Positions 45,352 through 55,829 of a DNA stretch of 64,000 nt are shown piece after piece (positions within the stretch are counted from its first letter, which is position 1; every line of letters begins with the position of its first letter). The notes below the pieces were generated by a model. It had not been told where the DNA came from, did not search any database, and saw only the letters and a list, made by a program, of their open reading frames with translations. Position numbers and translations under genes: made by a program. The DNA comes from Falsirhodobacter flavus (lineage in GTDB: Bacteria > Pseudomonadota > Alphaproteobacteria > Rhodobacterales > Rhodobacteraceae): NCBI GenBank assembly GCA_029846755.1, contig JARWBI010000001.1:124001-188000 (forward strand), given 5' to 3'.

Positions 45352-46710
45352 ATGGCCTTCGACTATGACCTGTTCGTGATCGGCGGCGGTTCAGGCGGTG
45401 TGCGTGCGGCGCGCGTCGCCTCGGGCGATCACGGCGCACGCGTCGCGCTGGCCGAGGAATACCGGATGGGCGGCACCTGCGTCATCCGCGGCTGCGTGCC
45501 GAAGAAGCTGATGGTCTTCGCGTCGGAATATCGCCACCTGAACAAGGATGCCCGCGCCTATGGCTGGGATCTGGAGGTGAAGGGTTTCGACTGGACCGTC
45601 TTCCACGCCCAGCTTGAGAATGAGCTGAACCGGCTGGAGGGCGCGTATCGAAACACGCTGAAGAACGCCGGGGTCGAGACGTTCGACCAGCGCGCCACGG
45701 TCAAGGACGCGCATACCGTGCGGCTGGCCGACGGACGGGAAGTCAGCGCCAAACACATCCTGATCGCCACCGGCGGAGCCCCTTTCGTGCCCGAGTTCGA
45801 AGGGAGCGATCTGGCCATCACCTCGAACGAGATCTTCCACATGAAGGCGCTGCCGAAGCGGGCGCTGATCGTGGGCGGCGGCTATATCGCGTCGGAATTC
45901 GCCTGCATCCTGAACGGGATGGGGGTGGAGACGTCGCAATATTACCGCGGCGCCCAGATCCTGCGCGGCTTCGACGAGGAAGCGCGCGGCCATATCGCGA
46001 CGCAGATGATCGCCAGCGGCGTGAACCTGCAATGCGGCACCGATGTGCTGCGGCTGGAAAAGACCGAAACGGGCATCCGCGCCGTCGCGACCAACGGGAC
46101 CGAGGACGAGTTCGACATCGTCATGTATGCCACGGGCCGCAAACCCGCCGTTGCGGGCCTTGGGCTCGAGGACGTCGGCGTGCGCCTTGGCAAGAAGGGC
46201 GAGATCGAGGTGGACGACTGGCAGCAGACTTCGGTGCCGTCGATCTTCGCCGTGGGTGACGTGACCGACCGCATCAACCTGACGCCCATCGCCATCCGCG
46301 AAGGCCACGCCTTTGCCGACACCGTCTTCGGCGGTCAGAAGCGCAAGGCCGACTGGGATCTGGTCCCGAGCGCCGTCTTCACCCAGCCCGAATTCGGCAC
46401 CATCGGCAAGACCGAGGAGGAAGCCGAGGCCGAAGGACCGATCGAGGTCTATTCCGCGACCTTCCGCCCGATGCAGACGCTCTTCGCCGGGCGGCAGGAC
46501 CGCGTGCTGATGAAGCTGGTCGTCTGCGCCCAGACACGCCGCGTGCTGGGCTGTCATATCGTCGCACCCCATGCGGGGGAAATGATCCAGCTGGCGGCCA
46601 TCGCGGTCAAGATGGGCGCGACAAAAGAGGATTTCGACCGCACTGTGGCGGTCCACCCCTCGATGGCCGAGGAGTTGGTGACACTTCGCAAGCCGGTCAG
46701 GAAATCTTGA
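45352..46710 (+). CDS. gor: Glutathione-disulfide reductase
   Basis: This 452-residue FAD enzyme reduces glutathione disulfide with NADPH. The redox pair is Cys43 and Cys48 (GGTCVIRGCVPKK), the FAD-binding GGGSGG is at 11-16, and the NADPH site is VGGGYIASEFA. The C-terminal active-site His is in VAVHPSMAEELVT. The start at 45352 is seven bases after GGAGA; an ATG at 45346 overlaps the rpiA stop but is too close to the ribosome site. It forms an operon with rpiA. Confidence 0.95.
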   Translation: MAFDYDLFVIGGGSGGVRAARVASGDHGARVALAEEYRMGGTCVIRGCVPKKLMVFASEYRHLNKDARAYGWDLEVKGFDWTVFHAQLENELNRLEGAYRNTLKNAGVETFDQRATVKDAHTVRLADGREVSAKHILIATGGAPFVPEFEGSDLAITSNEIFHMKALPKRALIVGGGYIASEFACILNGMGVETSQYYRGAQILRGFDEEARGHIATQMIASGVNLQCGTDVLRLEKTETGIRAVATNGTEDEFDIVMYATGRKPAVAGLGLEDVGVRLGKKGEIEVDDWQQTSVPSIFAVGDVTDRINLTPIAIREGHAFADTVFGGQKRKADWDLVPSAVFTQPEFGTIGKTEEEAEAEGPIEVYSATFRPMQTLFAGRQDRVLMKLVVCAQTRRVLGCHIVAPHAGEMIQLAAIAVKMGATKEDFDRTVAVHPSMAEELVTLRKPVRKS

Positions 46711-46763
46711 TTTCCGCAGGTTAATAGCCAATTTGGCGGGAACTTAACGAAGGGACGGACTTT

Positions 46764-47930
46764 ATGGCGAACGGAGGGCCTTGGGGCGGCGGCTCGGGCG
46801 GGAACGATCCCGGGCGGGGGAACGACGGCAACCGTGGCGGCAATGGCGGCGGGCGCAGACCCGAAGGCCGGGGCGAGATCGACGAGATCGTGCGCAAGGG
46901 CCAGGAACAGCTGCGCGTGTTGATGGGCGGCAAGGGCCGCACCGGCGGACCGCGTCCGCCCAGCAGCGGTGGCGGCAACCCGATGGGTCCGATCTTCACC
47001 AAGCAGGGACTTGGCCTTGGCCTTCTGGTGGCGGCGGGCCTCTGGGCCTTTGCGTCATTCTATACCGTCCGTCCCGAACAACGCTCGGTCGAGCTGTTCC
47101 TTGGCGAGTTTTCGTCCGTCGGCCAGCCCGGTCTGAACTTCGCGCCCTGGCCCGTCGTCACGCACGAACTTGTGCAGGTTACGGGCGAGCGGACGACCGA
47201 CATCGGCACCGGCCGTCTGGGCGAGAACGATACCGGCCTGATGCTGACGCGGGACCAGAACATCGTGGATATCGAATTCCAGATCGTCTGGAACGTGTCG
47301 GACCCCGCGCATTTCCTGTTCAACCTTGAAAACCCGGGCGACACGGTGCGCGCAGTGGCCGAAAGCGCCATGCGCGACATCATCGCCCGATCGGACCTTG
47401 CGCCGATCCTCAACCGCGACCGGGGCGTGATCGCCGCCGATCTGCAAGGCGCGGTGCAGGGCACGCTGGACAGCTACAACGCCGGAATCAACGTGATCCG
47501 CGTCAACTTCGACCGCGCCGATCCGCCGTCCTCGGTGATCGACAGCTTCCGCGAGGTGCAGGCCGCGCAGCAGGAACGCGCGCGCCTCGAGAACGAGGCC
47601 GACGCCTATGCCAACCGCGTGACCGCAGGCGCACGGGGTGAGGCGGCGCAGCTTCTGGAACAGGCCGAAGCCTATCGTGCCCAAGCCGTCAACGTGGCCG
47701 AGGGTGAGGCGAGCCGCTTCGTCTCCGTCTATGAGGAATATGTGAACGCACCCGATGTGACGCGCCGCCGGATGTATCTGGAGACGATGGAGCAGGTGCT
47801 GGGCGGGATGAACAAGGTCATCCTCGACGGCGTCGCGCAGGGCGAGGGCGGTCAGGGCGTGGTGCCCTTCCTGCCGCTGAACGAGCTTGGGCGCGGTGCC
47901 GCAGCCCCGGCAGCCGGGGGGACGAACTGA
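46764..47930 (+). CDS. hflK: FtsH modulator HflK
   Basis: This 388-residue SPFH/stomatin-like protein has a Gly/Arg-rich cytoplasmic N-terminus (about 1-75), one membrane helix (about 81-100) and a periplasmic SPFH domain. The domain has VRPEQRSVELFLGEF near its start and a helical stretch with VQAAQQERARLENEADAYAN. With HflC it forms a cage around the FtsH protease. The stop overlaps the hflC start (TGATG), and degP follows, grouping membrane-protein quality control. Confidence 0.95.
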   Translation: MANGGPWGGGSGGNDPGRGNDGNRGGNGGGRRPEGRGEIDEIVRKGQEQLRVLMGGKGRTGGPRPPSSGGGNPMGPIFTKQGLGLGLLVAAGLWAFASFYTVRPEQRSVELFLGEFSSVGQPGLNFAPWPVVTHELVQVTGERTTDIGTGRLGENDTGLMLTRDQNIVDIEFQIVWNVSDPAHFLFNLENPGDTVRAVAESAMRDIIARSDLAPILNRDRGVIAADLQGAVQGTLDSYNAGINVIRVNFDRADPPSSVIDSFREVQAAQQERARLENEADAYANRVTAGARGEAAQLLEQAEAYRAQAVNVAEGEASRFVSVYEEYVNAPDVTRRRMYLETMEQVLGGMNKVILDGVAQGEGGQGVVPFLPLNELGRGAAAPAAGGTN

Positions 47931-48844
47931 TGGCGCGCTTGAACTTCATCCTGCCGGTCGTCGCGGTCGCCGTCATCGGTGCGCTGTCCTCGGTCTATAT
48001 CGTGGACGAACGCGAAAAGGCGCTGGTCCTGCAATTCGGCCAGGTCAAGGCCGTGCGCGAGGAACCGGGCATCGGCTTCAAGGTCCCGCTGATCCAAGAG
48101 GTCGTCACCTATGACGGGCGCATCCTGTCGCTGATGACGCAGCCGCTGGAAGTGACCCCGCTGGACGACCGCCGTCTGATCGTCGACGCCTTTGCGCGCT
48201 GGCGGATCACCGATGTGGTCGAATTCCGGGAATCGGTCGGTTCCGAAGGCGAGGCCGCCGCGCAGGCGCGGTTGGAGCGGATCCTGTCCGCCGCAATCCG
48301 CGAAGTGCTGGGCTCGGTTCCGTCGAACCGCGTGCTGTCCGAAGACCGCATTCCGCTGATGGTCCAGATCCGCGAGATCGCGCGGCGTCAGGCCCAGTCG
48401 CTGGGCATCGACGTGATCGACGTGCGCCTGACCCGCACCGACCTGCCGGAACAGAACCTGACCGCGACCTATGCCCGGATGCAGGCCGAACGCCAGCGCG
48501 AGGCTGCGGACGAGATCGCACGCGGGAACGAGGCCGCACAGCGCATCCGCGCCAGCGCCGACCGGACCGTGGTCGAGCTGACGTCCGAGGCCCGTTCGCA
48601 GGCCGAGGTGGTCCGAGGCGAAGCCGACGCGCAGCGCAACCGCATCTATGCCGATGCTTTCGGGCGCGACCCGGAATTCTTCGCCTTCACCCGTTCGCTC
48701 ACCTCCTATCAGCGGGCGCTTCAGGGCGAGAACAGCTCCATCGTGATGGAGCCGACGAGCGAGTTCTTCGAATACCTGCGCAGCGATCGCGGGGGGGCTC
48801 CGGCGCCCGCGCCGTCCGCGGGGCCGGTCACCGAAGGTCAGTGA
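47930..48844 (+). CDS. hflC: FtsH modulator HflC
   Basis: This 304-residue SPFH protein has an N-terminal membrane anchor (about 5-24, FILPVVAVAVIGALSSVYIV). The SPFH domain begins VDEREKALVLQFGQVKAV, and the C-terminal helix is rich in Glu/Arg/Ala (ERQREAADEIARGNEAAQ). It assembles with HflK. It is coupled to hflK and terminated by a hairpin before degP, so degP is transcribed separately. Confidence 0.95.
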   Translation: MARLNFILPVVAVAVIGALSSVYIVDEREKALVLQFGQVKAVREEPGIGFKVPLIQEVVTYDGRILSLMTQPLEVTPLDDRRLIVDAFARWRITDVVEFRESVGSEGEAAAQARLERILSAAIREVLGSVPSNRVLSEDRIPLMVQIREIARRQAQSLGIDVIDVRLTRTDLPEQNLTATYARMQAERQREAADEIARGNEAAQRIRASADRTVVELTSEARSQAEVVRGEADAQRNRIYADAFGRDPEFFAFTRSLTSYQRALQGENSSIVMEPTSEFFEYLRSDRGGAPAPAPSAGPVTEGQ

Positions 48845-48872
48845 AAAAAGGCCGCCCGCGTGGCGGCCTTTT
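48844..48872 (+). terminator. Terminator after hflC
   Basis: A run of A, GGCCGCC (48850-48856), loop CGCGT, GGCGGCC (48862-48868) and TTTT. It begins at the hflC stop. Confidence 0.88.
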
Positions 48873-48899
48873 ACGTTACAATCCGTCACACCCATTTGA

Positions 48900-48960
48900 C
48901 GCTGCGCGACGGGGGTTTGCATTGCGAAAACCACCCCCTAATTGTCATTTGATGTGCATG
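48900..48960 (+). promoter_or_regulatory. Upstream region of degP with G/C inverted repeat
   Basis: GGGGGTTT and AAAACCACCCCC flank a short TTGCATTGCG-type core (about 48912-48940), followed by CCCCCTAATTG, which is reminiscent of a heat-shock sigma -10 (CCCCAT-like). This suggests RpoH control of degP. It is weak evidence; sigma-factor assignment by eye is unreliable. Confidence 0.3.
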
Positions 48961-49011
48961 GGACCCGGCACCGCGCCGGGCCGCGTTACGCAATTCGAAA
49001 AGGAGTTCGGG

Positions 49012-50475
49012 GTGCCGTCAAACGCCAAAACCAAGAACCGCAGCATCCTGCGTTCGGCAACTGCACTGGGCCTTGCCGCCGCAGTGGCATTGGGGCCGAT
49101 GACTGCGCTGCCCGCCATGGCGCAGGGCGCGCCCGAAAGCTTCGCCGATCTGGCGCAGTCGATCAGCCCGTCGGTCGTGAACATCACCACCACCACCACC
49201 GTCGCCGCCTCGACCGAAGGCGGGCCGATGGTGCCGCCCGGATCGCCCTTCGAGGATTTCTTCCGCGACTTCATGGAGCGTCAGAACCCCGGCCAGCAGG
49301 AACCCCGCCGGTCCGAGGCGCTTGGCTCGGGCTTCGTGATTTCCGAGGACGGCTATATCGTCACCAACAACCACGTCATCGAAGGTGCGGACGACATCCA
49401 GATCGAGTTCTTTTCTGGCAAGACGCTTCAGGCCGAACTGGTCGGGACCGACCCCAAGACCGACATCGCGCTGCTGAAGGTGCAGAGCGAGGAGCCGCTG
49501 CCCCATGTGCCCTTCGGCGACAGCGACCTGATGCGCGTGGGCGACTGGGTGCTGGCGATGGGCAACCCGCTGGGGCAGGGCTTCTCGGTGTCGTCCGGGA
49601 TCGTCTCGGCGCGGAACCGGGCGCTGTCGGGCACCTATGACGATTACATCCAGACCGACGCCGCAATCAACCGGGGCAACTCGGGCGGGCCTTTGTTCAA
49701 CATGGATGGGCAGGTGATCGGTGTGAACACCGCGATTCTGTCGCCCAACGGCGGGTCGATCGGGATCGGCTTCTCCATGGCGTCGAACGTGGTCACCAAG
49801 GTCGTCGATCAGCTGCGCGAGTTCGGGGAAACCCGGCGCGGCTGGCTGGGCGTCCGCATTCAGGACGTGACCCCGGACGTGGCCGAGGCGATGGGGCTTG
49901 AGGCTGCGGCAGGTGCGCTTATCACCGACGTGCCGGACGGCCCTGCCAAGGATGGCGGGATGCAGGCGGGCGACATCGTCCAAAGCTTTGCCGGGCAAGA
50001 GGTGAAGGACACGCGCGATCTGGTCCGCCGTGTCGCCGATGCGCCGATCGGCGAAGGCGTTCAGGTTGTCGTTCTGCGCGAGGGTCGCACCCAGACGCTG
50101 GAGATCACGCTGGGCCGCCGCGAGGAAGCCGAGGGAGAGGCCACCCCCGCCGCCGCCCAGCGCCAGCAGGAGCAGACCAATGGGGAACTTCTGGGCATGA
50201 CCCTGACGCCAGTGACGCCGCAGATCGTGGGCGAGCTGGGCCTGCCTGACGGCGCTGCCGGTCTGGTCGTGACCCATGTGGATCAGGTGTCCGAAGCCTT
50301 TGCCAAGGGTCTGCGCGACGGCGATCTGATCACCGAGGCGGGGCAGCAGCCGGTCACCCGCCTGTCCGATCTGCAATCGCGGATCACCGAGGCGAAGGAG
50401 GCGGGGCGCAAATCGCTTCTGCTGCTGATCCGCCGCGGGGGCGATCCGCGTTTCGTGGCGCTGTCTATCGAATGA
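49012..50475 (+). CDS. degP: Periplasmic serine protease DegP/HtrA
   Basis: This 487-residue protein has a signal peptide (about 1-37, cleavage AMA-Q) and a trypsin-like protease with catalytic His121 (NNHVI), Asp151 (KTDIALLKV) and Ser224 (GNSGGPLF). Two PDZ domains follow (about 290-375 and 395-480). It degrades or refolds damaged envelope proteins. The start is GTG at 49012, seven bases after AAGGAG; longer in-frame starts would remove the signal peptide from the N-terminus. It follows hflKC after a terminator. Confidence 0.95.
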   Translation: MPSNAKTKNRSILRSATALGLAAAVALGPMTALPAMAQGAPESFADLAQSISPSVVNITTTTTVAASTEGGPMVPPGSPFEDFFRDFMERQNPGQQEPRRSEALGSGFVISEDGYIVTNNHVIEGADDIQIEFFSGKTLQAELVGTDPKTDIALLKVQSEEPLPHVPFGDSDLMRVGDWVLAMGNPLGQGFSVSSGIVSARNRALSGTYDDYIQTDAAINRGNSGGPLFNMDGQVIGVNTAILSPNGGSIGIGFSMASNVVTKVVDQLREFGETRRGWLGVRIQDVTPDVAEAMGLEAAAGALITDVPDGPAKDGGMQAGDIVQSFAGQEVKDTRDLVRRVADAPIGEGVQVVVLREGRTQTLEITLGRREEAEGEATPAAAQRQQEQTNGELLGMTLTPVTPQIVGELGLPDGAAGLVVTHVDQVSEAFAKGLRDGDLITEAGQQPVTRLSDLQSRITEAKEAGRKSLLLLIRRGGDPRFVALSIE

Positions 50476-50481
50476 CGGAAC

Positions 50482-51284
<803 letters not shown>

Positions 51285-51285
51285 G

Positions 51286-52695
51286 GTGAGCGCCCCCGAT
51301 CCCCGCCGCTGGTGGGCGATGGCCTGCCTTCTGCTGGCCAACTTCATGAACCTGATCGACGTGACAATCGTGAACGTGGCACTGCCGTCGATGGAGCGGG
51401 GGCTGGGGGCGACTTCGTCCGAGATCGAATGGGTCTCGGCCATCTATGTGCTGTGTTTCGCGCTGGGCCTGCTGCCCTTCGGGCGGCTGGGCGATATCGT
51501 GGGGCGCAAGCGGATGTTCCTTGCGGGCTGCGGGCTGTTCACGCTCGGGTCCGCCTTGTGCGGGCTGGCGCCGGATATCGACACGCTGATCGCGGCGCGG
51601 GCGTTTCAGGGCATCGGCGCGGCGGTGATGACGCCGCAGGTGCTGGCCATCGCGCAGGTGATCTTTCCGCCCGAGGAGCGCAGCAGCGCGTTCTCGCTGT
51701 TCGGCGTGACGGCGAGCCTTGCATCCGTGTCGGGTCCGCTGATCGGCGGGGCCCTGATCTTTGCCAACGTCTGGGATCTGGGCTGGCGGCCGATCTTTCT
51801 TGTAAACGTGCCGATCGGGATACTGGCGATCGCCGCGGGGATGCGGCTGATCCCGCCGACGCCGTCGAACCCGGCGCTGCGGATGGATTTTGCCGGGGTC
51901 GCGATCTTCGGCGCTGCGATCATCCTGATGGTCTTCCCGCTGATCGAGGGGCGGGTCTATGGCTGGCCGTGGTGGATATTCGCGCTGATGGCGGGATCGG
52001 TGCTGTCGGGGGCGCTGTTCGTCTGGTGGCAGCATCGCCGCGCGGCGGGCGGGCGGACGCAGCTTCTGCCCGTGACGCTGATCGGCAACCGGACCTATGC
52101 GCTGGGCGTCTTCGTCACGATGATGCTGTTTTCGGGGATACCGGGGCTGTTCCTGATCCTTGCGATCTTCTTCCAGTCGGGCTTCGGGCTGACGCCGCTG
52201 GAATCGGGGCTGGCGACGATGCCGTTTCCTTGTGGGGTGCTGCTGGCTTCCTTCATCTCGGGACGGCTTGGTTCCCGTTTCCTGCGGGCGCGACTATCGG
52301 CAGGGGCGGGGCTTCTGGCGGTCGGGATGGCATTCCTGCACTTCACCATCAGCCGGACGGTGGCGCCGCTGGATCATTGGGACTTCGTGCCGCCGCTGCT
52401 GGTCTGCGGCACGGGGATGGGGCTGACGGTGGCGAGCCTGTTCCAGACGATCCTTGCCGGGGTGCCGCCGCAGGATGCGGGGTCGGGGTCCGGTGCGCTT
52501 CAGGCGTTCCAGCAGGTCGGCGCGGCCCTGGGCATCGCGCTGGTGGGGCAGATCTTCTTTTCCACGCTGGAAGGGCAGGGCAGCCACGTTCAGGCGGCGA
52601 CCAACGCGACCTGGTATCAGATCGCGATGTTCAGCGTGATGTTCTGCCTCGTCCCGTTCCTCAGGAAACGTCAGCCGGAACCGGCGCGACCTTAG
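51286..52695 (+). CDS. MFS multidrug efflux transporter, DHA2 type
   Basis: This 469-residue protein with about 14 helices is of the EmrB/QacA-like family. It has motif A-like GRLGDIVGRKRMF, motif D1 near LIDVTIVNVALPSM, and motif C-like GPLIGGALI. Such exporters remove hydrophobic drugs or metabolites with H+. The start is a GTG at 51286, one base after the ferredoxin stop, chosen because the hydrophobic N-terminus follows. Its last 35 bases overlap the convergent phaZ gene. Confidence 0.88.
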   Translation: MSAPDPRRWWAMACLLLANFMNLIDVTIVNVALPSMERGLGATSSEIEWVSAIYVLCFALGLLPFGRLGDIVGRKRMFLAGCGLFTLGSALCGLAPDIDTLIAARAFQGIGAAVMTPQVLAIAQVIFPPEERSSAFSLFGVTASLASVSGPLIGGALIFANVWDLGWRPIFLVNVPIGILAIAAGMRLIPPTPSNPALRMDFAGVAIFGAAIILMVFPLIEGRVYGWPWWIFALMAGSVLSGALFVWWQHRRAAGGRTQLLPVTLIGNRTYALGVFVTMMLFSGIPGLFLILAIFFQSGFGLTPLESGLATMPFPCGVLLASFISGRLGSRFLRARLSAGAGLLAVGMAFLHFTISRTVAPLDHWDFVPPLLVCGTGMGLTVASLFQTILAGVPPQDAGSGSGALQAFQQVGAALGIALVGQIFFSTLEGQGSHVQAATNATWYQIAMFSVMFCLVPFLRKRQPEPARP

Positions 52696-53929
52696 GTTTC
52701 GACGCGTTGGCGTCGATGAACTTGAGCACCAGCGGGCGGATGTTGGTCCGCCAGCTTTTGCCTGCGAAAATGCCGTAATGGCCCGCGCCGGGTTCCAGGT
52801 GCTGCGCCTTTTTCGAGTCCGGCAGCCCGGTCAGCAGCCGGTGTGCCGCCACGCATTGGCCGGGCGAGGAGATGTCGTCTTTCTCCCCCTCCACCGTGAT
52901 GACGGCGACATCGGTGATGGCGCCGATATCGACGCGGCGCCCCTCGACGAAGAAATCGTTGTTCGCGATCTCGCCGTTCTTGAAGATGCGCTCGACGGTG
53001 GAAAGATAGAATTCCGCCGTCATGTCCATCACGGCAAGGTATTCGTCATAGAAGCGGTTATGCGCATCGTGATCCGATGCGCTGCCGTTCGCCACGGCAA
53101 GGATCTGGTCGGTGAAGGCCTTGGAGTGGCGTTCGGCATTCATCGACATGAAGCTGGAAAGCTGGAGCAGCCCCGGATAGACCGCGCGCCCTGCGCCCTT
53201 GTATTTGAAGCCGACCTGCTGGATCGCCATCTGTTCAAGCTGGCCCATGTTGATGCGGTGGCCGAAATCGGTGACGTCCGACGGCGTCGCGTCCGGGTCG
53301 ATCGGCCCGCCGATCAGCGTCAGCGTGCGCGGCTGGGCCTTGGGATCCTCGGCCGCAAGATAGGCGGTGGCGGCAAGGGTCAGCGGGGCGGGCTGGCACA
53401 CGGCGACGACGTTGATGTCGGGGCCGAGCGCCTTCATGAACTCGACCAGATAAAGCGTATAGTCTTCGACGTCGAATTTGCCTGCCGACACGGGGATGTC
53501 GCGGGCATTGATCCAGTCCGTCACATAGACTTCGCAATCGGGCAGCAAACTCGCTACGGTTGAGCGGCAGAGCGTGGCATAGTGCCCCGACATGGGCGCG
53601 ACCAGCAGAACGCGGCGGGGCATGGGGTCACGCCGACGGACCGAGAAATGGATCAGGTTGCCGAAGGGTTTTTCTACCACCGTGCGGATATCGACCAGAT
53701 GATCCGTCCCGTCCGAACCGACGATGGACCGGATGCCCCAGCCGGGTTTGGCAACCATTCGCGAAAAGCTCCGCTCGGTCACTTCGCCCCAGGCCTGGGC
53801 CAGCGTCAGGAACGGGTTCATCGACAACGCGAAGGCCGGATAGGATGCCATGGCCGAAGCCGTGGCCCCGAGCCATTCGTTCGTGTTGCGGACGCTTTCC
53901 ATCAGATCGTAGGGTGCCATATTGTTCAT
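52661..53929 (-). CDS. phaZ: Intracellular polyhydroxybutyrate depolymerase
   Basis: This 422-residue protein is of the i-PHB depolymerase family (PhaZ of Ralstonia/Rhodobacter type). It hydrolyses stored PHB. The family has a catalytic Cys in a lipase-like box; here AVCQPAPLTLAA is the expected site. The C-terminal EPGAGHYGIFAGKSWR carries the His, and VEGEKDDISSPGQ the Asp region. The start at 53929 has AAGGAG. It is divergent from phaC with a PhaR-type operator between them. Confidence 0.92.
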   Translation of the reverse strand: MNNMAPYDLMESVRNTNEWLGATASAMASYPAFALSMNPFLTLAQAWGEVTERSFSRMVAKPGWGIRSIVGSDGTDHLVDIRTVVEKPFGNLIHFSVRRRDPMPRRVLLVAPMSGHYATLCRSTVASLLPDCEVYVTDWINARDIPVSAGKFDVEDYTLYLVEFMKALGPDINVVAVCQPAPLTLAATAYLAAEDPKAQPRTLTLIGGPIDPDATPSDVTDFGHRINMGQLEQMAIQQVGFKYKGAGRAVYPGLLQLSSFMSMNAERHSKAFTDQILAVANGSASDHDAHNRFYDEYLAVMDMTAEFYLSTVERIFKNGEIANNDFFVEGRRVDIGAITDVAVITVEGEKDDISSPGQCVAAHRLLTGLPDSKKAQHLEPGAGHYGIFAGKSWRTNIRPLVLKFIDANASKPKVAPVPADVS

Positions 53930-53969
53930 GACGTCTCCTTGCCCGCGCGGGGGCGTCGTGGCGGCAATG

Positions 53970-53980
53970 CTGCACGGCAG
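53970..53980. promoter_or_regulatory. PhaR operator between phaZ and phaC
   Basis: CTGC-ACG-GCAG is an exact match to the CTGC-N3-4-GCAG site reported for Paracoccus PhaR. It sits in the 74-base divergent region and so may control both depolymerase and synthase. The match is seen; binding is inferred. Confidence 0.65.
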
Positions 53981-54003
53981 AAAGATAGAGGGGAACGGGT
54001 CGC

Positions 54004-55785
54004 ATGACAACAACCGAAGACCGCGCCGCGCAAAGCCGTGAACGACTCGCCGCCAACATGGCCCGGATCGAGGAGCTGACGCAGCGCCTGACCGCAGCCG
54101 TTTCGCAGCGCAAACCCTCGGACAAGGGGCTGCACGGGCCGGGCGAGGATGTTTTCGTCAAGGCGGCGATGGCGTGGATGCAGGACGCGGTCCAGAACCC
54201 CGCCAAGATCATGGAGCAGCAGATCGCCTTCTGGGGCCGCAGCCTGACCCACTATGTGGAGGCGCAACAGGCGCTGGCGCGGGGCGAATTGCGCGCGCCC
54301 GCCGATCCGGGGCCGAAGGACAAGCGGTTCGCCAATCCGCTTTGGGACACGCACCCCTATTTCAACTTCATCAAGCAGCAATATCTGATGAATGCCGAGG
54401 CGATCCGCTGCGGGGTGGAGCAGCTGGAGCATCTGGCGCCGGCGGACAAGAAGCGGGTCGAATATTTCTCGAAGCAGATCGTCGACATGATGGCGCCCAC
54501 GAACTTCTTCGGCACCAACCCCGACGCGCTGGAACGAGCGCTGGCGACCGATGGCGAAAGCGTCGTGAAGGGGCTGGAGAACCTTGTCCGCGATGTCGAG
54601 GCGAACGGGGGTGAGCTTCTGGTGACGCTGGCCGATCCGACCGCCTTTTCGGTGGGCGAGAACATCGCGACCGCCAAGGGCCGGGTCGTCTTCCGCAACC
54701 GAATGATGGAGCTGATCCAGTATGCGCCGACGACGGAAAAGGTCCACAAGCTGCCCATCGTGCTGTTTCCGCCATGGATCAACAAGTTCTATATCCTCGA
54801 TCTGAAACCGCAGAACAGCCTGATCCGCTGGATCGTCGATCAGGGCTATACCCTGTTCGTGGTCAGCTGGGTAAACCCCGATGCCAGCTATGCCGAAACG
54901 GGTTTGGACGATTATATCCGCGACGGATACCTTGCCGCCATCGACGAAGCGCGGCGTATCTGCGGCACGAAGCAGGTCAACGCCATCGGTTACTGCATCG
55001 CCGGCACGACACTGGCCCTGACGCTGGCGCATCTGCAAAAGCAAGAGCACAACCCGGTCCGGTCGGCGACCTTCTTCACCACGCTGACGGATTTTTCCGA
55101 TATGGGAGAATTCACCGTCTTTCTGAACGACGATTTCGTGGACGGGATCGAACGGCAGGTCGCGCAGGCGGGCTATCTGGCCAAGACATTCATGTCGCGG
55201 ACCTTCAGCTTCCTGCGGTCGAACGATCTGGTCTATGCGCCCGCCATCCGCAGCTATATGATGGGCGAGACGCCCCCGGCCTTCGATCTGCTGTATTGGA
55301 ACGGGGACGGCACGAACCTTCCGGCGAAGATGGCGGTCGAATACCTGCGCGGGCTTTGCCAGACGGACGGCTTCGTTCAGGGCGCGTTCCCGGTGATGGG
55401 CGAGCCTGTGTCGATCGCGGATGTGAAGGTCCCGCTTTGCGCCATCGCCTGCGAAGGCGACCACATCGCGGATTGGAAATCCTCGTTCAAGGGGGTGGCG
55501 CAATTCGGATCGAAGGACAAAACCTTCATTCTGTCGCAGTCCGGCCATATCGCAGGGATCGTGAACCCGCCGTCCAAGGGCAAATACGGCCATTACGTCA
55601 ACGACGCCCCGATGACGACGCCCGAGGACTTTATCGAAGGGGCCGCGTTCCATGCCGGTTCGTGGTGGGCGCGGTGGGAGGCCTGGCTGCGTCCGCAGGC
55701 GGGCGCAACCGTTAGCGCTCGCGTCCTGGATGATTCGGCAGGCGATCCCGCCCCTGGAAGATATGTGCGTTCCGTAAGTGCATGA
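54004..55785 (+). CDS. phaC: Polyhydroxyalkanoate synthase, class I
   Basis: This 593-residue synthase polymerises 3-hydroxybutyryl-CoA into PHB granules. The catalytic Cys331 lies in GYCIAGTTLAL, the Asp region is ACEGDHIADW and the His is in SQSGHIAGIVNPPS. The length is standard for class I, which needs no PhaE or PhaR subunit. GAGGGG precedes the ATG. It is followed by phaP and phaR, with phaZ divergent, the classical Rhodobacteraceae cluster. No phaA or phaB is in the window. Confidence 0.96.
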   Translation: MTTTEDRAAQSRERLAANMARIEELTQRLTAAVSQRKPSDKGLHGPGEDVFVKAAMAWMQDAVQNPAKIMEQQIAFWGRSLTHYVEAQQALARGELRAPADPGPKDKRFANPLWDTHPYFNFIKQQYLMNAEAIRCGVEQLEHLAPADKKRVEYFSKQIVDMMAPTNFFGTNPDALERALATDGESVVKGLENLVRDVEANGGELLVTLADPTAFSVGENIATAKGRVVFRNRMMELIQYAPTTEKVHKLPIVLFPPWINKFYILDLKPQNSLIRWIVDQGYTLFVVSWVNPDASYAETGLDDYIRDGYLAAIDEARRICGTKQVNAIGYCIAGTTLALTLAHLQKQEHNPVRSATFFTTLTDFSDMGEFTVFLNDDFVDGIERQVAQAGYLAKTFMSRTFSFLRSNDLVYAPAIRSYMMGETPPAFDLLYWNGDGTNLPAKMAVEYLRGLCQTDGFVQGAFPVMGEPVSIADVKVPLCAIACEGDHIADWKSSFKGVAQFGSKDKTFILSQSGHIAGIVNPPSKGKYGHYVNDAPMTTPEDFIEGAAFHAGSWWARWEAWLRPQAGATVSARVLDDSAGDPAPGRYVRSVSA

Positions 55786-55810
55786 TTGCAAAACGCTTCG
55801 CATAATTTTG

Positions 55811-55821
55811 CCGCATTGCAG
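55811..55821. promoter_or_regulatory. Second PhaR-like site upstream of phaP
   Basis: CCGC-ATT-GCAG differs by one base from CTGC-N3-GCAG and is 27 bases from the perfect site at 55838, centre to centre. Together the two could bind PhaR cooperatively. Confidence 0.5.
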
Positions 55822-55829
55822 AGAAAAAC